Shown: positions 42,455 to 52,313, counted from the first letter of the stretch. The stretch is DNA of 64,000 nucleotides from Achatina immaculata (GCA_009760885.1 CM019710.1:455179-519178); one strand, 5' to 3'. Numbers and translations: made by a program. The notes: generated by a model not told the origin, from the sequence alone.

Positions 42455-42668
42455 TAGTTCAGTAATCTCACCTGGCGAAGGTCGGGGGCTCGAATCCGGC
42501 CCGAGACACCCCAGTCACGCAGCTGTAAAAATGGGTACTCGACTTCTTCTGGAGCTGGGAAGGAAAGGCGGCCAGGCGTGATAAAGACCACATCACCTTC
42601 CAGTGTGCTGACAGGTCAAAGAAACTACGGGCACTAAAACTATATGCCTCTAAGAAATGGCAGAGTTA
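42455..42668 (+). mobile_element. tRNA-derived SINE (duplication copy 1)
   Basis: Best-preserved SINE of the window. Head GTGGTTAGTTCAGTAATCTC (A box) and GGGGGCTCGAATCCGGCCC (B box), then CTGTAAAAATGGGTACTCGA, TTCTTCTGGAGCTGGGAAGG, AAAGGCGGCCAGGCGTGATA, CACATCACCTTCCAGTGTGC and the terminal ATGCCTCTAAGAAATGG. It would be transcribed by pol III and depends on a LINE for copying. Confidence 0.85.
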
Positions 42669-42837
42669 CCTTTACTTTTAGTGATACAGCTTTTGAGGTT
42701 CCATTCCCATGTATTTGTTAATGTTCAAATCTTGGTGTTTATAACACAGAGTAATCTTCCATTCCAACATAATTACAACACTGTTTTTTTCGTTTTCAAC
42801 TGAATTTAAAGAAGTCTTTTTCTCCTCGTTAAAATAG

Positions 42838-43250
42838 GACTTGAAATGAACAAGGATGAAACAAAAATAATGAAACTTCTCATTAACCATGAAGAAAAAA
42901 TATACATAAAAGGAACAGTTGAAGAAGTAGACCATTTTACACATCTCGGCCGCTACATAGACCAGGATGGTGACACCAAAAAGGAAGTTATAATTCGAAT
43001 TTCAAAAGCGACTTTGACCTTCAAGAATCTTGAGAACATATGGTATTCAAAAGTTATAAGCACAAAAACCAAGTTAAGATTATGTAATTCAAATGTGATA
43101 TCCACCTTCATTTATGTATGTAAAGCTGGAAAACAACTAAAGAAATAGAGAAGAAGTTAGACTCTTTCGAAAACAAATGCCTAAGGAAAATACTCGGTAT
43201 AAAGTGGAACGAATTCAAGAACAACGCAGAGATAAGACAGATGAGCAAAC
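42838..43250 (+). mobile_element. Family E LINE fragment cut by the duplication junction
   Basis: Plus-strand frame 42846-43148 (100 codons) gives K-D-E-T-K-I-M-K-L-L and EEVDHFTHLGRYIDQDGDTK, KVISTKTKLRLCNSNVISTF, the LINE thumb region. It stops, then continues in another frame with F-E-N-K-C-L-R-K-I-L-G-I-K-W-N-E-F until the junction. The complete 3' half is in the second copy (44851-45560). Confidence 0.8.
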
Positions 43251-45263
43251 AATAATCTGTATTTTTAAATGATAAAGAATTGTGCACGCAGGCCCGTGTC
43301 ACATTCTGCCCTTCATTTAAAATAAAAATGACATTTTTCGAACTCAACTCATATTTTTATTTTTATAATGTAACTTCCTTATGCTTTCTTTGTACCAACA
43401 TTTCTCGACAAAATGTATTCTGACGGAGCATGGAAATTAATTCCGAAGGGAACGAGTTAATTTCCTGGGAACATTATTTGCTCGTGGATTGCATTTTTGT
43501 TTTTAAGCAACGTATCCCAGGTTAGGATCGGTACGTGACCGAGAATGGGAAAAAAACCCATTAAAACAAGTTTTCAGACTTGCTCATATATCAGTTGTTT
43601 CCCTTTTAAAACGTGGTTATGTTTCCCTTCTTTATATTCAAATTTCCCTTCTGTTTAAGTTTGTCATACAAGAGGACCTTTCTTCCTGTTTGTTTTTTAT
43701 TCTTGTTTTGTTTCTCACTAGTTCAGCTAGCACAAGTGGATAAGTGGGTCTATACGTGTGTGTGTGTGTGTGCGTGTTTAAAGTACATTCCCGGGTGTCT
43801 GAGTACTTTGTGTGTATGTGTGTGTCTTTTATTGTACCGTTAGGAAACAGCATGAAAACTGGCCTTACAATTACCTGGAAATGATGACAAATGGAAGAAT
43901 TAACTTTGGGGTGGGGGCTGTGGGATGGAGAGTATCAAAGAGTAAGAAAATTAATATTTGTAAAATTCATATTTTCATTTCTTTCACCTTCATATTTTGG
44001 CGAAGCACGGCTTATTTAAACAATACTATGACTGATCTGTTTGCATAAAACGGTAGGGGAAGTAAGCCGATGTTCGTGGCAGGAAATCTGGGTGCTTACA
44101 GCTCTCCTCTTTACCAGCTGTCACCTCCAGATGTTCGAGGAAAGGGGACGTCCTCGTGGAACTTGGGGGGGGGGGGGGTGTTTGTAGAGAGGGGAATGCT
44201 ATGACTGTTCAGCCAGGACAGCCAGGCAGCATGTTGCATTTGCTGCGTGTCTCTGATATGTCAGTCCACTATTTGATGTGATCTTTTCAGCTTTTGTCAC
44301 AGTTTATGTGCATTAGCACTTCTAGTAAGTGTTAATCTATGATATCTGTTCGTAATATTTTTCGTTTTTCGTCAGTTTTTGTTCCGGTAACTGTTTTTAA
44401 TTTTTTAATGTTCAATCGAATTCAGTGACTGTTAGCGAAGAAGCAGGTTTCTGAGTTTCGAAGTGGTTAGTTCAGTAATCTCACCTGGCGAAGGTCGGGG
44501 GCTCGAATCCGGCCCGAGACACCCCAGTCACGCAGCTGTAAAAATGGGTACTCGACTTCTTCTGGAGCTGGGAAGGAAAGGCGGCCAGGCGTGATAAAGA
44601 CCACATCACCTTCCAGTGTGCTGACAGGTCAAAGAAACTACGGGCACTAAAACTATATGCCTCTAAGAAATGGCAGAGTTACCTTTACTTTTAGTGATAC
44701 AGCTTTTGAGGTTCCATTCCCATGTATTTGTTAATGTTCAAATCTTGGTGTTTATAACACAGAGTAATCTTCCATTCCAACATAATTACAACACTGTTTT
44801 TTTCGTTTTCAACTGAATTTAAAGAAGTCTTTTTCTCCTCGTTAAAATAGGACTTGAAATGAACAAGGATGAAACAAAAATAATGAAACTTCTCATTAAC
44901 CATGAAGAAAAAATATACATAAAAGGAACAGTTGAAGAAGTAGACCATTTTACACATCTCGGCCGCTACATAGACCAGGATGGTGACACCAAAAAGGAAG
45001 TTATAATTCGAATTTCAAAAGCGACTTTGACCTTCAAGAATCTTGAGAACATATGGTATTCAAAAGTTATAAGCACAAAAACCAAGTTAAGATTATGTAA
45101 TTCAAATGTGATATCCACCTTCATTTATGTATGTAAAGCTGGAAAACAACTAAAGAAATAGAGAAGAAGTTAGACTCTTTCGAAAACAAATGCCTAAGGA
45201 AAATACTCGGTATAAAGTGGAACGAATTCAAGAACAACGCAGAGATAAGACAGATGAGCAAAC
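43251..45263. repeat. 2,013-bp tandem duplication, copy 2
   Basis: Second copy, see 41238-43250. Continuity with the LINE sequence to its right (after 45263) shows that this copy holds the original right boundary, while the left boundary with the (GAAT)n tail belongs to copy 1. Near identity means either a very recent event or an assembly artefact. Confidence 0.96.
44468..44681 (+). mobile_element. tRNA-derived SINE (duplication copy 2)
   Basis: Same SINE as 42455-42668, present because of the tandem duplication and not as an independent insertion. Confidence 0.85.
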
Positions 45264-45560
45264 AACAACCTGTCTCATGGGAGATCAGAAAAAGAAAAAG
45301 GACATATGTTGGTCACGTGATGAGAAGAAATAATCAGAGAATCCCCAAAGAAGCTGTCAAGAATAACACAACAGGCCGAAGAATAAGAGGTCGACCACAT
45401 GAAACTCTAAAGAGGACATTGTTAACAGAGGCCAGTTTTGTGGACATAACATCCCTCGATGAAGTTGAAAAACTCGCCGAAGACAGGAAACCTTGGCGAA
45501 TTACCATGTGGGCCCTATGTGACATTTAGCAGCACCGTAAAGATGTAAATGTAAGATGTA
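44851..45560 (+). mobile_element. Family E LINE 3' half
   Basis: Plus strand. Thumb region as in 42838-43250, then the 91-codon frame 45254-45529 with R-K-R-T-Y-V-G-H-V-M-R-R-N-N, RRIRGRPHETLKRTLL, D-E-V-E-K-L-A-E-D-R-K-P-W-R and a final stop after CDI. The end carries AGATGTAAATGTAAGATGTA AGA, a degenerate short-repeat tail. The RT catalytic region is absent (5' truncation at about 44851). The C-terminal motif links it to 19690-19840. Confidence 0.82.
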
Positions 45561-45654
45561 AGACGTTTCCTTTCCTGCAAAGACAATTTACATGACTTTC
45601 TCTGCAATGACGCTGGGGCTGAAAACTCGTATTTGATGAGGCAATTATCGACCA

Positions 45655-46510
45655 ATAGCTGATATGCCAGCGTCAGGGTTAGAACCTTAGCTGATATGCC
45701 AGCGTCAGGGTTAGAACCTTAGCTGATATGCCAGCGTCAGGGTTAGAACCTTAGCTGATATGCCAGCGTCAGGGTTAGAACCTTAGCTGATATGCCAGCG
45801 TCAGGGTTAAAACCTTAGCTGATATGCCAGCGTCAGGGTTAAAACCTTAGCTGATATGCCAGCGTCAGGGTTAGAACCTTAGCTGATATGCCAGCGTCAG
45901 GGTTAAAACCTTAGCTGATATGCCAGCGTCAGGGTTAGAACCTTAGCTGATATGCCAGCGTCAGGGTTAAAACCTTAGCTGATATGCCAGTGTCAGGGTT
46001 AAAACCTTAGCTGATATGCCAGCGTCAGGGTTAGAACCTTAGCTGATATGCCATCGTCAGGTTTAGAACCTTAGCTGATATGCCAGCGTCAGGGTTAGAA
46101 CCTTAGCTGATATGCCAGCGTCAGGGTTAGAACATTAGCTGATATGCCAGCGTCAGGGTTAGAACCTTAGCTGATATGCCAGCGTCAGGGTTAGAAAACG
46201 GTAGCTGATATACAAGCGTCAGGGTTAGCGAACATTAGCTGACCAAGACCTTGTCCCACTTCTCCGTGGTACCCCTAGTAACAGACCTAGCCTGGCTAAC
46301 GGGGCAGAGATCATCATAGTCTCCATGGTGGTGGAATCTGCTAAAGAAGCATTGCACACCCCTGCTCTATAGCTGTACTCTGGGACTGTAAAAGTATCCA
46401 CCATAACCTGCTCCCACGCCGATACGATGCTGTGCCTCAACATCTCTACAGCATCGGCTGCAAAGAACAACAGCTGGCAGTTATTGGGAGTTCGTACAGG
46501 CGTAAGTACA
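45655..46510 (-). mobile_element. Dispersed element with edge tandem repeat (copy 4, 17-unit array)
   Basis: 45655-46215 is an array of about seventeen 32-bp units (TTAGCTGATATGCCAGCGTC AGGGTTAGAACC) that runs without a break into the element body (GCTGACCAAGACCTTGTCCC, CTTCTCCGTGGTACCCCTAG, TGGTGGAATCTGCTAAAGAA, GCATCGGCTGCAAAGAAC). The last unit (GTCAGGGTTAGCGAACATTA GCTGACC) is the same sequence that borders the body in copy 2. The minus strand has an 81-codon open frame (46470-46225) starting F-F-A-A-D-A-V-E-M-L; copies 1 and 2 show V-F-V-A-D-A-V and F-L-E-A-D-A-M at the matching place. Confidence 0.68.
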
Positions 46511-46837
46511 ATTACAAGTGAAATGACGCTCAGCGTTTAAGGGCGATTAAGCTTGATTAAGAGTTTGTGAGTTTCTTAATAGGAGTAAATTGTATTTCAA
46601 ATTTAAGACAGTGAACTCAGTGAAATGATGATGATGATGATGATGATGCTGATGATGATGACCCAGCCACTGCACTCGTGCACTGCGATGACAGTGATAA
46701 TGGCAATACAAAGAAAGATAACTTCTTGTACCGTCGGACTAGGCGCCAAGAGTCATTCGTGTTTCTGCTTCCTTCATTAGGGCCTTGACAAATAAGGGCG
46801 ACAAACATGAAGCGCGGTCAAGGGCGAGACAGGACTG
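46511..46837. other. No gene recognised; (GAT)n
   Basis: Only a (GAT)n stretch at 46624-46660. No LINE end is attached to it. Confidence 0.45.
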
Positions 46838-47103
46838 TGGTCAGAATACAGAATGTATAAACAGACCTATAGTCAGAATATAGAAAGTATAAACAGAACT
46901 ATAATCAGAATATAGAAAGTATAAACAGAACTAAAATCAGAATATAGAAAGTATAAACAGAACTATAGTCAGAATATAGAAAGTATAAACAGAACTATAG
47001 TCAGAATATAGAAAGTATAAACAGAACTATAGTCAGAATATAGAAAGTATAGACAGAACTATAATCAGAATATAGAAAGTAAGCAGAACTATAGTCAGAA
47101 TAT
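46838..47103. repeat. 32-bp minisatellite, left of the full-length LINE
   Basis: About eight units of AGAATATAGAAAGTATAAAC AGAACTATAGTC. It resumes at 50070-50480 on the other side of the LINE. Confidence 0.94.
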
Positions 47104-47111
47104 CATCATCA

Positions 47112-47387
47112 TTAGGTGCCGTGCCGACTGGCGTTGGCTATTATGCTTCTCCAGAGTACCCGATCCTTCATGCAGGCCATTTGTTCAGTTGGTGATCTCC
47201 TCTCACACCATCCCGTCAGACTGTCCAGTATCATTTCTCTTGGTCTTCCTCTTGATCTTCTTCCTTCTATTTTTCCTGTTGTTATAATATTTTCAATGCC
47301 CCCTCTTCTCATTGCATGTCCTATGAAAGTACATTGTCTCTCTCTTATCTTTCTGACAAGGTTTTTTGTCTCTCCAGCTCTTCTCAT
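47112..47387 (-). CDS. C-terminal tail of the family A LINE protein
   Basis: 91-codon frame in the -1 frame relative to the RT frame, which ends at 47402. It carries E-T-K-N-L-V-R-K-I-R-E-R, GHAMRRGGIENIITTGK, EGRRSRGRPREMILDSL and ends A-S-R-H-G-T. This tail is conserved in all family A copies of the window and is probably nucleic-acid binding, judging from its basic GRxRGRP motif (inference). In the copy at 18909-19381 it is fused in frame to the upstream part. The start codon quoted here is arbitrary. Confidence 0.8.
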   Translation of the reverse strand: MRRAGETKNLVRKIRERQCTFIGHAMRRGGIENIITTGKIEGRRSRGRPREMILDSLTGWCERRSPTEQMACMKDRVLWRSIIANASRHGT

Positions 47388-47401
47388 ACATTCTTCATTA
47401 G

Positions 47402-49162
47402 TTATTTTTTTGTCCAGGGGATTCGCAACATTCTTCTAATAAACCACATTTCTGCTGCTTCCAATGATTTTTGTGCAGACTTGCCTATTGTCCATGATTC
47501 ACTTCCATATAACAAGATAGGTTCAATATAGCATTTTAGGACTCGTTTTCTAACATTCATTGATAAAGATGTGTTAGCTAATATGTTTCTCATTCTCTGA
47601 AATGCAGTCTTTGCTTGGCCTATTCTGTTCCTAATTTCTGTTTTGCATTTCCCATCTGAAGTTATTACTGCTCCAAGGTATTTGAATTTCTGCACTTGCT
47701 TTAGAATGGTTCCGTTTAATTTTATACTGCATGCTGGTGGATTCTGTTTCTTAGATATAACCATAGTCTCTGTCTTTTTGATGTTCAAAGTAAGGCCTTT
47801 CTGTTCACTTTCTTTGGCGACTTTATCCAAGAGATTTTGCAGGTCTTGTTGGTTCTCCGCTATCAGTACTGCGTCGTCAGCATACCGAAGGTTGTTAATA
47901 TTGTATCCTCCAATTTTTATGCCTGGTTCTGTGATGATTGTTCTTAGAATATTCTCGCTGTACAGAGAAAAAAGGTCTGGAGATAGTACACATCCTTGTC
48001 GCACCCCTTGTTTTATAGGTTGGTATTTTCCAATTCCATTTTCAACTCGAACTGCTGCTTCTTGCTGCCAGTATAGATGTTTTACAATCCTCAAGTCTTT
48101 GCCGTCTATATTGATGTCTTCAAGCATTTTAATAATTTCACTATGTTTCACCTTGTCAAATGCCTTGGTGTAATCAATGAAGCATAAGTAGAGATCTTTC
48201 TGTACTTCTAAAGCTCTTTCTGTTAGTGTTCGTAAAGCATAAATGGCATTTTGTGTTCCCTTTCCTTCAACAAATCCAAACTGTTCATCTGCTATTTCCA
48301 TTTTTATCTTTTTCCTTGTTCTTCTCATAATGATTCTCAGAAGTAGCTTCGTTATGTGACATGAGAGGCTGATAGTCCGGTGGTCGTCACATTCCTTTGC
48401 ACCTGGTTTCTTTGGTAGTGCTATAAACGTGGATTTAATCTGGTCACTGGGAATATAACCACTGTTGTAAATATCATTCAGTAACTTGGTTATTATTTTT
48501 ATTCCTGTCTCCTCTAGTGCCTCTATTTCTTCGATTGTTATATTATCAGGCCCAGTCGCTTTTCCTTTCTTCATGTGTTTGATAGCATCTATGATTTCAT
48601 CTTCAAGTATTGGCGGTCCATCACAGTTTTCAGTATCTGGTGTTAATTCTGGTCTTTCTCCTCCATATAGCTCACTGATATACTCTGTCCACCTGTCCAC
48701 AATGTCTTCTTTTCCCATTAACATTTTACCTTCTTTCGATTTCAGGCATCCTGTGGTATATTTTGTTTTCCTGCCTGTGAGTTCATTAATTCGTTTATGC
48801 ATGTTTTTGCTGTCTTTATTATGAGTGTCCTCTATCTGTCTGCACTGTTCATTTAACCACACTTCTTTTGCTTCTCTGCATTTGCGTCTTATTTCTTTAT
48901 TTATCTTGCTATATTTTTCCTCGTAGTTTTTACTCCTCCTCCTCTTGTCCATCAGTCCTAAGATGTCGTCTGTCATCCATTTATTTTTAAGGGCTTCTTT
49001 TTTCGGTGGTATTATCTCCTTAACAGTTTGATGGATAGAATCTCTTAACATTTCCCATTGTTCATCTATACTATTTATCTTTACTATTGCATTGTATCTA
49101 TTTGTTATAATAACTTTGTATTGTTCTCGCAGTTCTTGGTCATTTTTAAGAAGTTCTGTATT
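47402..49162 (-). CDS. Reverse transcriptase of the family A LINE
   Basis: Open frame of about 586 codons; the first ATG is at 49051 (549 codons). It copies element RNA into DNA at a nicked target. Numbering from that ATG: linker with [10 protein letters not shown] (121-130); K-A-T-G-P-D-N (164-170); F-I-A-L-P-K-K (209-215); [20 protein letters not shown] (257-276); [11 protein letters not shown] with the first catalytic Asp at 293; [11 protein letters not shown] (348-358); YADD at 390-393; [10 protein letters not shown] (422-431); FKYLG (456-460); then the [10 protein letters not shown] region and R-M-L-R-I-P-W at 540-546. It ends W-T-K-K-stop in a run of seven A. All catalytic residues visible are intact. 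Confidence 0.92.
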   Translation of the reverse strand, partial: NTELLKNDQELREQYKVIITNRYNAIVKINSIDEQWEMLRDSIHQTVKEIIPPKKEALKNKWMTDDILGLMDKRRRSKNYEEKYSKINKEIRRKCREAKEVWLNEQCRQIEDTHNKDSKNMHKRINELTGRKTKYTTGCLKSKEGKMLMGKEDIVDRWTEYISELYGGERPELTPDTENCDGPPILEDEIIDAIKHMKKGKATGPDNITIEEIEALEETGIKIITKLLNDIYNSGYIPSDQIKSTFIALPKKPGAKECDDHRTISLSCHITKLLLRIIMRRTRKKIKMEIADEQFGFVEGKGTQNAIYALRTLTERALEVQKDLYLCFIDYTKAFDKVKHSEIIKMLEDINIDGKDLRIVKHLYWQQEAAVRVENGIGKYQPIKQGVRQGCVLSPDLFSLYSENILRTIITEPGIKIGGYNINNLRYADDAVLIAENQQDLQNLLDKVAKESEQKGLTLNIKKTETMVISKKQNPPACSIKLNGTILKQVQKFKYLGAVITSDGKCKTEIRNRIGQAKTAFQRMRNILANTSLSMNVRKRVLKCYIEPILLYGSESWTIGKSAQKSLEAAEMWFIRRMLRIPWTKK

Positions 49163-50040
49163 CAGTTTAGCTTTATTCTAACTTTTCCACAGAGTGCATC
49201 ATGGTCACTATTGCAGTCAGCTCCTGGCATGGTTTTTGTTGTCAGTAATGCATTGCGGAATCGTTTGTTGATTAATATGTAGTCTATCTGGTTAAATGTC
49301 TTTTTGTCTGGGCTGCACCACGTTGCCAGTCTTCGAGGATGTTGTTTAAACCAGGTGTTTCCTACAACCATGCTATGTATTCTTGCCCATTCAATTAATT
49401 TATAACCTCTGTCATTCCTCTCCCCCAGTCCATAGTCACCAACGATGTCCGAAGTTCTTCCTTTACCAACTTTGGCATTAAAATCTCCCATGACTATGGT
49501 AACTTCATGTGACTTTGTGTGTTTTAGTGCTGTCTCTGTGTCATTATAAAATATCTGTACATCTTCCTCAGAACTTTCAGATGTTGGAGCATACACTTGT
49601 ATAATATTCATGTTTATTGGGTGTCCTTTCAGATGGGCTAGCAGGACTCTGTCCGAGATGTTCAAATATCCTACAATTGTCCTTGCCGTTTTTTCATCAA
49701 ATATAATTCCTACTCCTCGTTCATGTTTCTCACTTCCTGAATATATTATTGTATATTTATCTGAGTTTATCTTTCCTGCGCCTGTCCATCTAACTTCATT
49801 CATTCCTAATATGTTGATCTTCATCCTTTCCATTTCCATCTTTACATTTTCTAATTTTCCAGCCTGGAATAAAGTTCTAACATTCCATGTTGCTATTTTG
49901 AACTTGTTAGTTTTGCCACCAGTAGCTTGATGACGATCTGGCCTCACCTGTGGCTCGTGAGCTGCCCTACCGGACGAGGCTGTTCCAGAGGAACATCCGT
50001 TAACGTCGTTCATGATAAATCTATGACTCTGAATAAGCAT
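49162..50040 (-). CDS. AP-like endonuclease of the family A LINE (CFDP2-like)
   Basis: 292-codon frame with an exonuclease-endonuclease-phosphatase fold, which nicks target DNA to prime reverse transcription. Visible motifs: A-T-W-N-V-R at 50-55; N-E-V-R-W-T-G at 81-87 (Glu82, metal ligand); Q-V-Y-A-P-T at 148-153; G-D-F-N-A-K-V-G at 185-192 (Asp186, Asn188); T-W-C-S-P at 240-244; Q-I-D-Y-I-L at 251-256; N-S-D-H-D-A at 277-282 (Asp279, His280). This is the domain order of RTE LINEs and of the LINE-derived part of CFDP2. It ends R-I-K-L-N-stop; the RT frame begins one base back, so a single missing base separates the two. The first ATG (50040) lies 29 bp from the element's 5' end. Confidence 0.92.
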   Translation of the reverse strand: MLIQSHRFIMNDVNGCSSGTASSGRAAHEPQVRPDRHQATGGKTNKFKIATWNVRTLFQAGKLENVKMEMERMKINILGMNEVRWTGAGKINSDKYTIIYSGSEKHERGVGIIFDEKTARTIVGYLNISDRVLLAHLKGHPINMNIIQVYAPTSESSEEDVQIFYNDTETALKHTKSHEVTIVMGDFNAKVGKGRTSDIVGDYGLGERNDRGYKLIEWARIHSMVVGNTWFKQHPRRLATWCSPDKKTFNQIDYILINKRFRNALLTTKTMPGADCNSDHDALCGKVRIKLN

Positions 50041-50069
50041 AAGTGTTCTTGGGAGCTACAACAGTGGTT

Positions 50070-50480
50070 TAGTCAGAATATAGAAAGTATAGACAGAACT
50101 ATAGTCAGAATATAGAAAGTATAGACAGAACTATAGTCAGAATATAGAAAGTATATACATAACTATAGTCAGAATATAGAAAGTATAGACAGAACTATAG
50201 TCAGAATATAGAAAGTATAGACAGAACGATAGTTAGAATATAGAAAATATACAGACAGAACTATAGAAAGAATATAGAAAGTATATACAGAACTATTGTC
50301 AGAATATAGAAAGTACAGAGACACAACTATAGTCAGAATATAGAAAGTATATACAGAACGATAGTCAGAATATAGAAAGTACAGACAGGGCTATTTTCAG
50401 AATATGAAAAGTATAGACAAAACTATAGACAAAATATAGAAAATATAGACAGAACTATAGTCAGAATATAGAAAGTCAGA
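50070..50480. repeat. 32-bp minisatellite, right of the full-length LINE
   Basis: About thirteen units of the array at 46838-47103, more diverged toward the right (AAAATATACAGACAGAAC, GTACAGAGACACAAC). The two halves flanking the LINE total about 680 bp. Confidence 0.93.
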
Positions 50481-50574
50481 GATGAAAGAGATTTTAGATT
50501 GAGATGGAGAAGGTTGATGTATTCAATCTGTAAATTATGAGAATAATAAACAACAAAGTTTCAGAGCATTTCTC

Positions 50575-50960
50575 CATAGAAAAATAAAACAACAAAGATT
50601 TAGCGCATGACTCCACAGAAACAGAAAACGATAAAGATTTAGCGCATGACTCCACAGAAACAGAAAACAATAAAGATTTAGCGCATGACTCCACAGCTTT
50701 TTGAATAAACTTCCTGAAGATTTTATACATTTTGTGTCTGTGTGAATATTGTATGTGCATTATGTTTGCGAAAAGATTATATGAATATGTACGTCATGTT
50801 TGTTAGACGTTTGTGTATGCGTCATATCTGTGCGAAGCTTATATGTGCGTCAGGTTTGTCAGAAGTTTGCATGTGCATCATTTTTTGTGAAAAGCTTATA
50901 TGTGCGAAATGTTTGTGAGAAGTATGTATATGCATCATGTTTATGTGAAGTGTTTGTATG
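50575..50960. repeat. Two small adjoining tandem repeats
   Basis: 50575-50700 has three units of about 44 bp (AACAATAAAGATTTAGCGCA TGACTCCACAGAAACAGAA). 50745-50960 has degenerate units of about 30-60 bp built on GTGCATCATGTTTGTGAGAA and TTTGTATGTGCGTC. Confidence 0.8.
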
Positions 50961-51013
50961 TAGGGCATATCCGTGAGCAGTTGTTTGGGTGCCCAACATG
51001 GCTAAATGTTGAA

Positions 51014-51127
51014 TATGAGTGAGTGAGTGAGTGAGTGAGTGAGTGAGTGAGTGAGTGAGTGAGTGAGTGAGTGAGTGAGTGAGTGAGTGAGTGAGTGAGT
51101 GAGTGAGTGAGTGAGTGAGTGAGTGAG
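51014..51127. repeat. (GAGT)n microsatellite
   Basis: An uninterrupted run of about 28 GAGT units. Perfect, therefore recent or actively mutating. Tandem Ser-Leu-Thr-His frames on the minus strand are artefacts. 51128-51475 holds nothing else recognised. Confidence 0.97.
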
Positions 51128-51475
51128 GACCGCGTACGATCAGGGAACGGGCTAGCTCCCGCCGTGATTGTATAACTGATATGGCATGAAGAAAATAAAT
51201 TATATTCCAATTTTTTTTGGCTTGTTTGTGTTTTCTGTAAGCTGACACATGCGTGGGTGGACAGACTTATGGGATAAGGCAGGGCGCTTAAAGTGCAGCA
51301 ACATCTGCAGATTGCTGTTAAGATGTAACCAAAGATACCTGCTGATATCCTGGAGTATAGGACGTCGCGAAGAGTTTTTTTTTAAACATTTGATTTAGGA
51401 GTTTTCTCATCTACATTACTAGATTTATTATATATATATGTACACGCAGGTAAGAGGAAAAATACAATCCCCGTT

Positions 51476-51655
51476 TCCATGCCATTAAGACATATGGGAA
51501 TACGTGTTAGACCCGTATTTCGAAGACCTTCGGCACATGGAAGTATGATGTGGTCAGTATCACGCCTGGCCTCACTTTACCTTCCAGATTTCTCTGGTAC
51601 CCATTTTCGGAGGCTGGGTGGACCCAGGGACCTTGTCTTATTAAAATTCGTACAC
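51476..51655 (-). mobile_element. SINE body, antisense, head missing
   Basis: Matches 2274-2420 (CCATGCATTTAAGACATATA versus CCATGCCATTAAGACATATG; GACCCGTATTTCGAAGACC; TTACCTTCCAGATTTCTCTG; GTACCCATTTT). The tRNA-like head is not present; the SINE is 5'-truncated. Confidence 0.75.
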
Positions 51656-51956
51656 GTAAACTTAATTTGAGGGTAACTTTCTTCTGTGCTTCTATTGGTA
51701 TTTGAAATGGGTGGCTAATATAGTGTCCCATTTCAACTTTTCTGGTCCTTACACCTTTCTTAGACGGGCCAGTAGTGATTTTCAATCGCGTTTAAAAGTT
51801 TCCTAAATCTTATACATCTTGTAAAAGACACGGTTTCAATGTGTTGATACTGGAAGGTACATAAAAGAGAAGTTCAGGTTAATTATCTGCTAACTGTTCC
51901 ACTGTTTTTGATTAGAAAATTTTATAGGTAAAATATACTGGAAGAAAACTAATCTC

Positions 51957-52215
51957 ATTCATTCATTCATTTGCATGTCCCTTGCGGAACTTTGCTCCCC
52001 AAATAGCAGTCCTGTAGGCCTCTCGGTTGTGAACAAGATGGCCTGCTGCTGTTGCATCCATTTCCAGATCGTCAACGATGTCTTGCAGCCATCTTCGTCT
52101 TGGTCTTCCTCTTTTTCTTTTTCCCATTATGTATCCTTCCAATACGGTCTTCTCTAAATTATCATGACGTCTAATATGTCCAAAATATTTCAGTTTTCTC
52201 TCTTTAATCCTCTTC
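51957..52215 (-). mobile_element. Family B LINE 3' fragment
   Basis: Antisense copy with (CATT)n tail at 51957-51971 and the complement of the family B end. About 95% like the copies at 3818 and 55207 by eye. Truncated at about 52215, where the next LINE begins. No clear target duplication. Confidence 0.86.
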
Positions 52216-52274
52216 TATGATTTTAAAATATGGCTTTGTGTTAGAAATGACACACTTTTGATTGTACCCCTCTT

Positions 52275-52313
<39 letters not shown>

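Larger units (their letters stand above)
41238..43250. repeat. 2,013-bp tandem duplication, copy 1
   Basis: Base-for-base repeat of 43251-45263 at a constant offset of 2,013, with two substitutions seen (TTCTTTATG/TTCCTTATG near 41349; CACTGGTTC/CACTAGTTC near 41706) and no length difference even in the G run at 42152-42165. The unit contains part of repeat G, unique sequence, a (GT)n run, a SINE and the truncated start of a family E LINE. The junction falls in repeat G on one side and in the LINE on the other, with about two bases (AA) of overlap. Confidence 0.96.
47104..50069 (-). mobile_element. Near-complete family A LINE (RTE-like), 2,966 bp
   Basis: The only copy in the window with both an AP-like endonuclease and a complete reverse transcriptase. 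The 5' end is at 50069 (AACCACTGTTGTAGCTCCC on the minus strand); the 3' end is CAGTCGGCACGGCACC followed by TAATGATGATGA at 47104. TAGTCAGAATAT flanks it at 47092-47103 and 50070-50081. This can be a 12-bp target duplication, although the same string recurs in the host array. Order on the minus strand: endonuclease (50040-49162), RT (49162-47402), C-terminal KxRGRP tail (47387-47112). Two single-base frame breaks, at about 49162-49167 and 47402-47410, are the only obvious lesions, so it is young. Confidence 0.93.

Noticed and set aside
41600..45161. Pairs of identical open frames (for example 41600-41830 and 43613-43843) as a duplicated gene
   Set aside because: They are carried by the 2,013-bp duplication and cover (GT)n and non-conserved sequence; the only recognisable coding part is the LINE fragment.
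45655..46215. Telomere-like repeat because of GGGTTAG in each unit
   Set aside because: The heptamer occurs once per 32-bp unit and is not itself tandem; the unit is instead homologous to the edge repeat of a dispersed element.
49162..49170. Programmed frameshift between endonuclease and RT frames of the full-length LINE
   Set aside because: The context (AAGCTAAACTGAAT) is not a standard slippery heptamer, and one missing A gives a simpler explanation.
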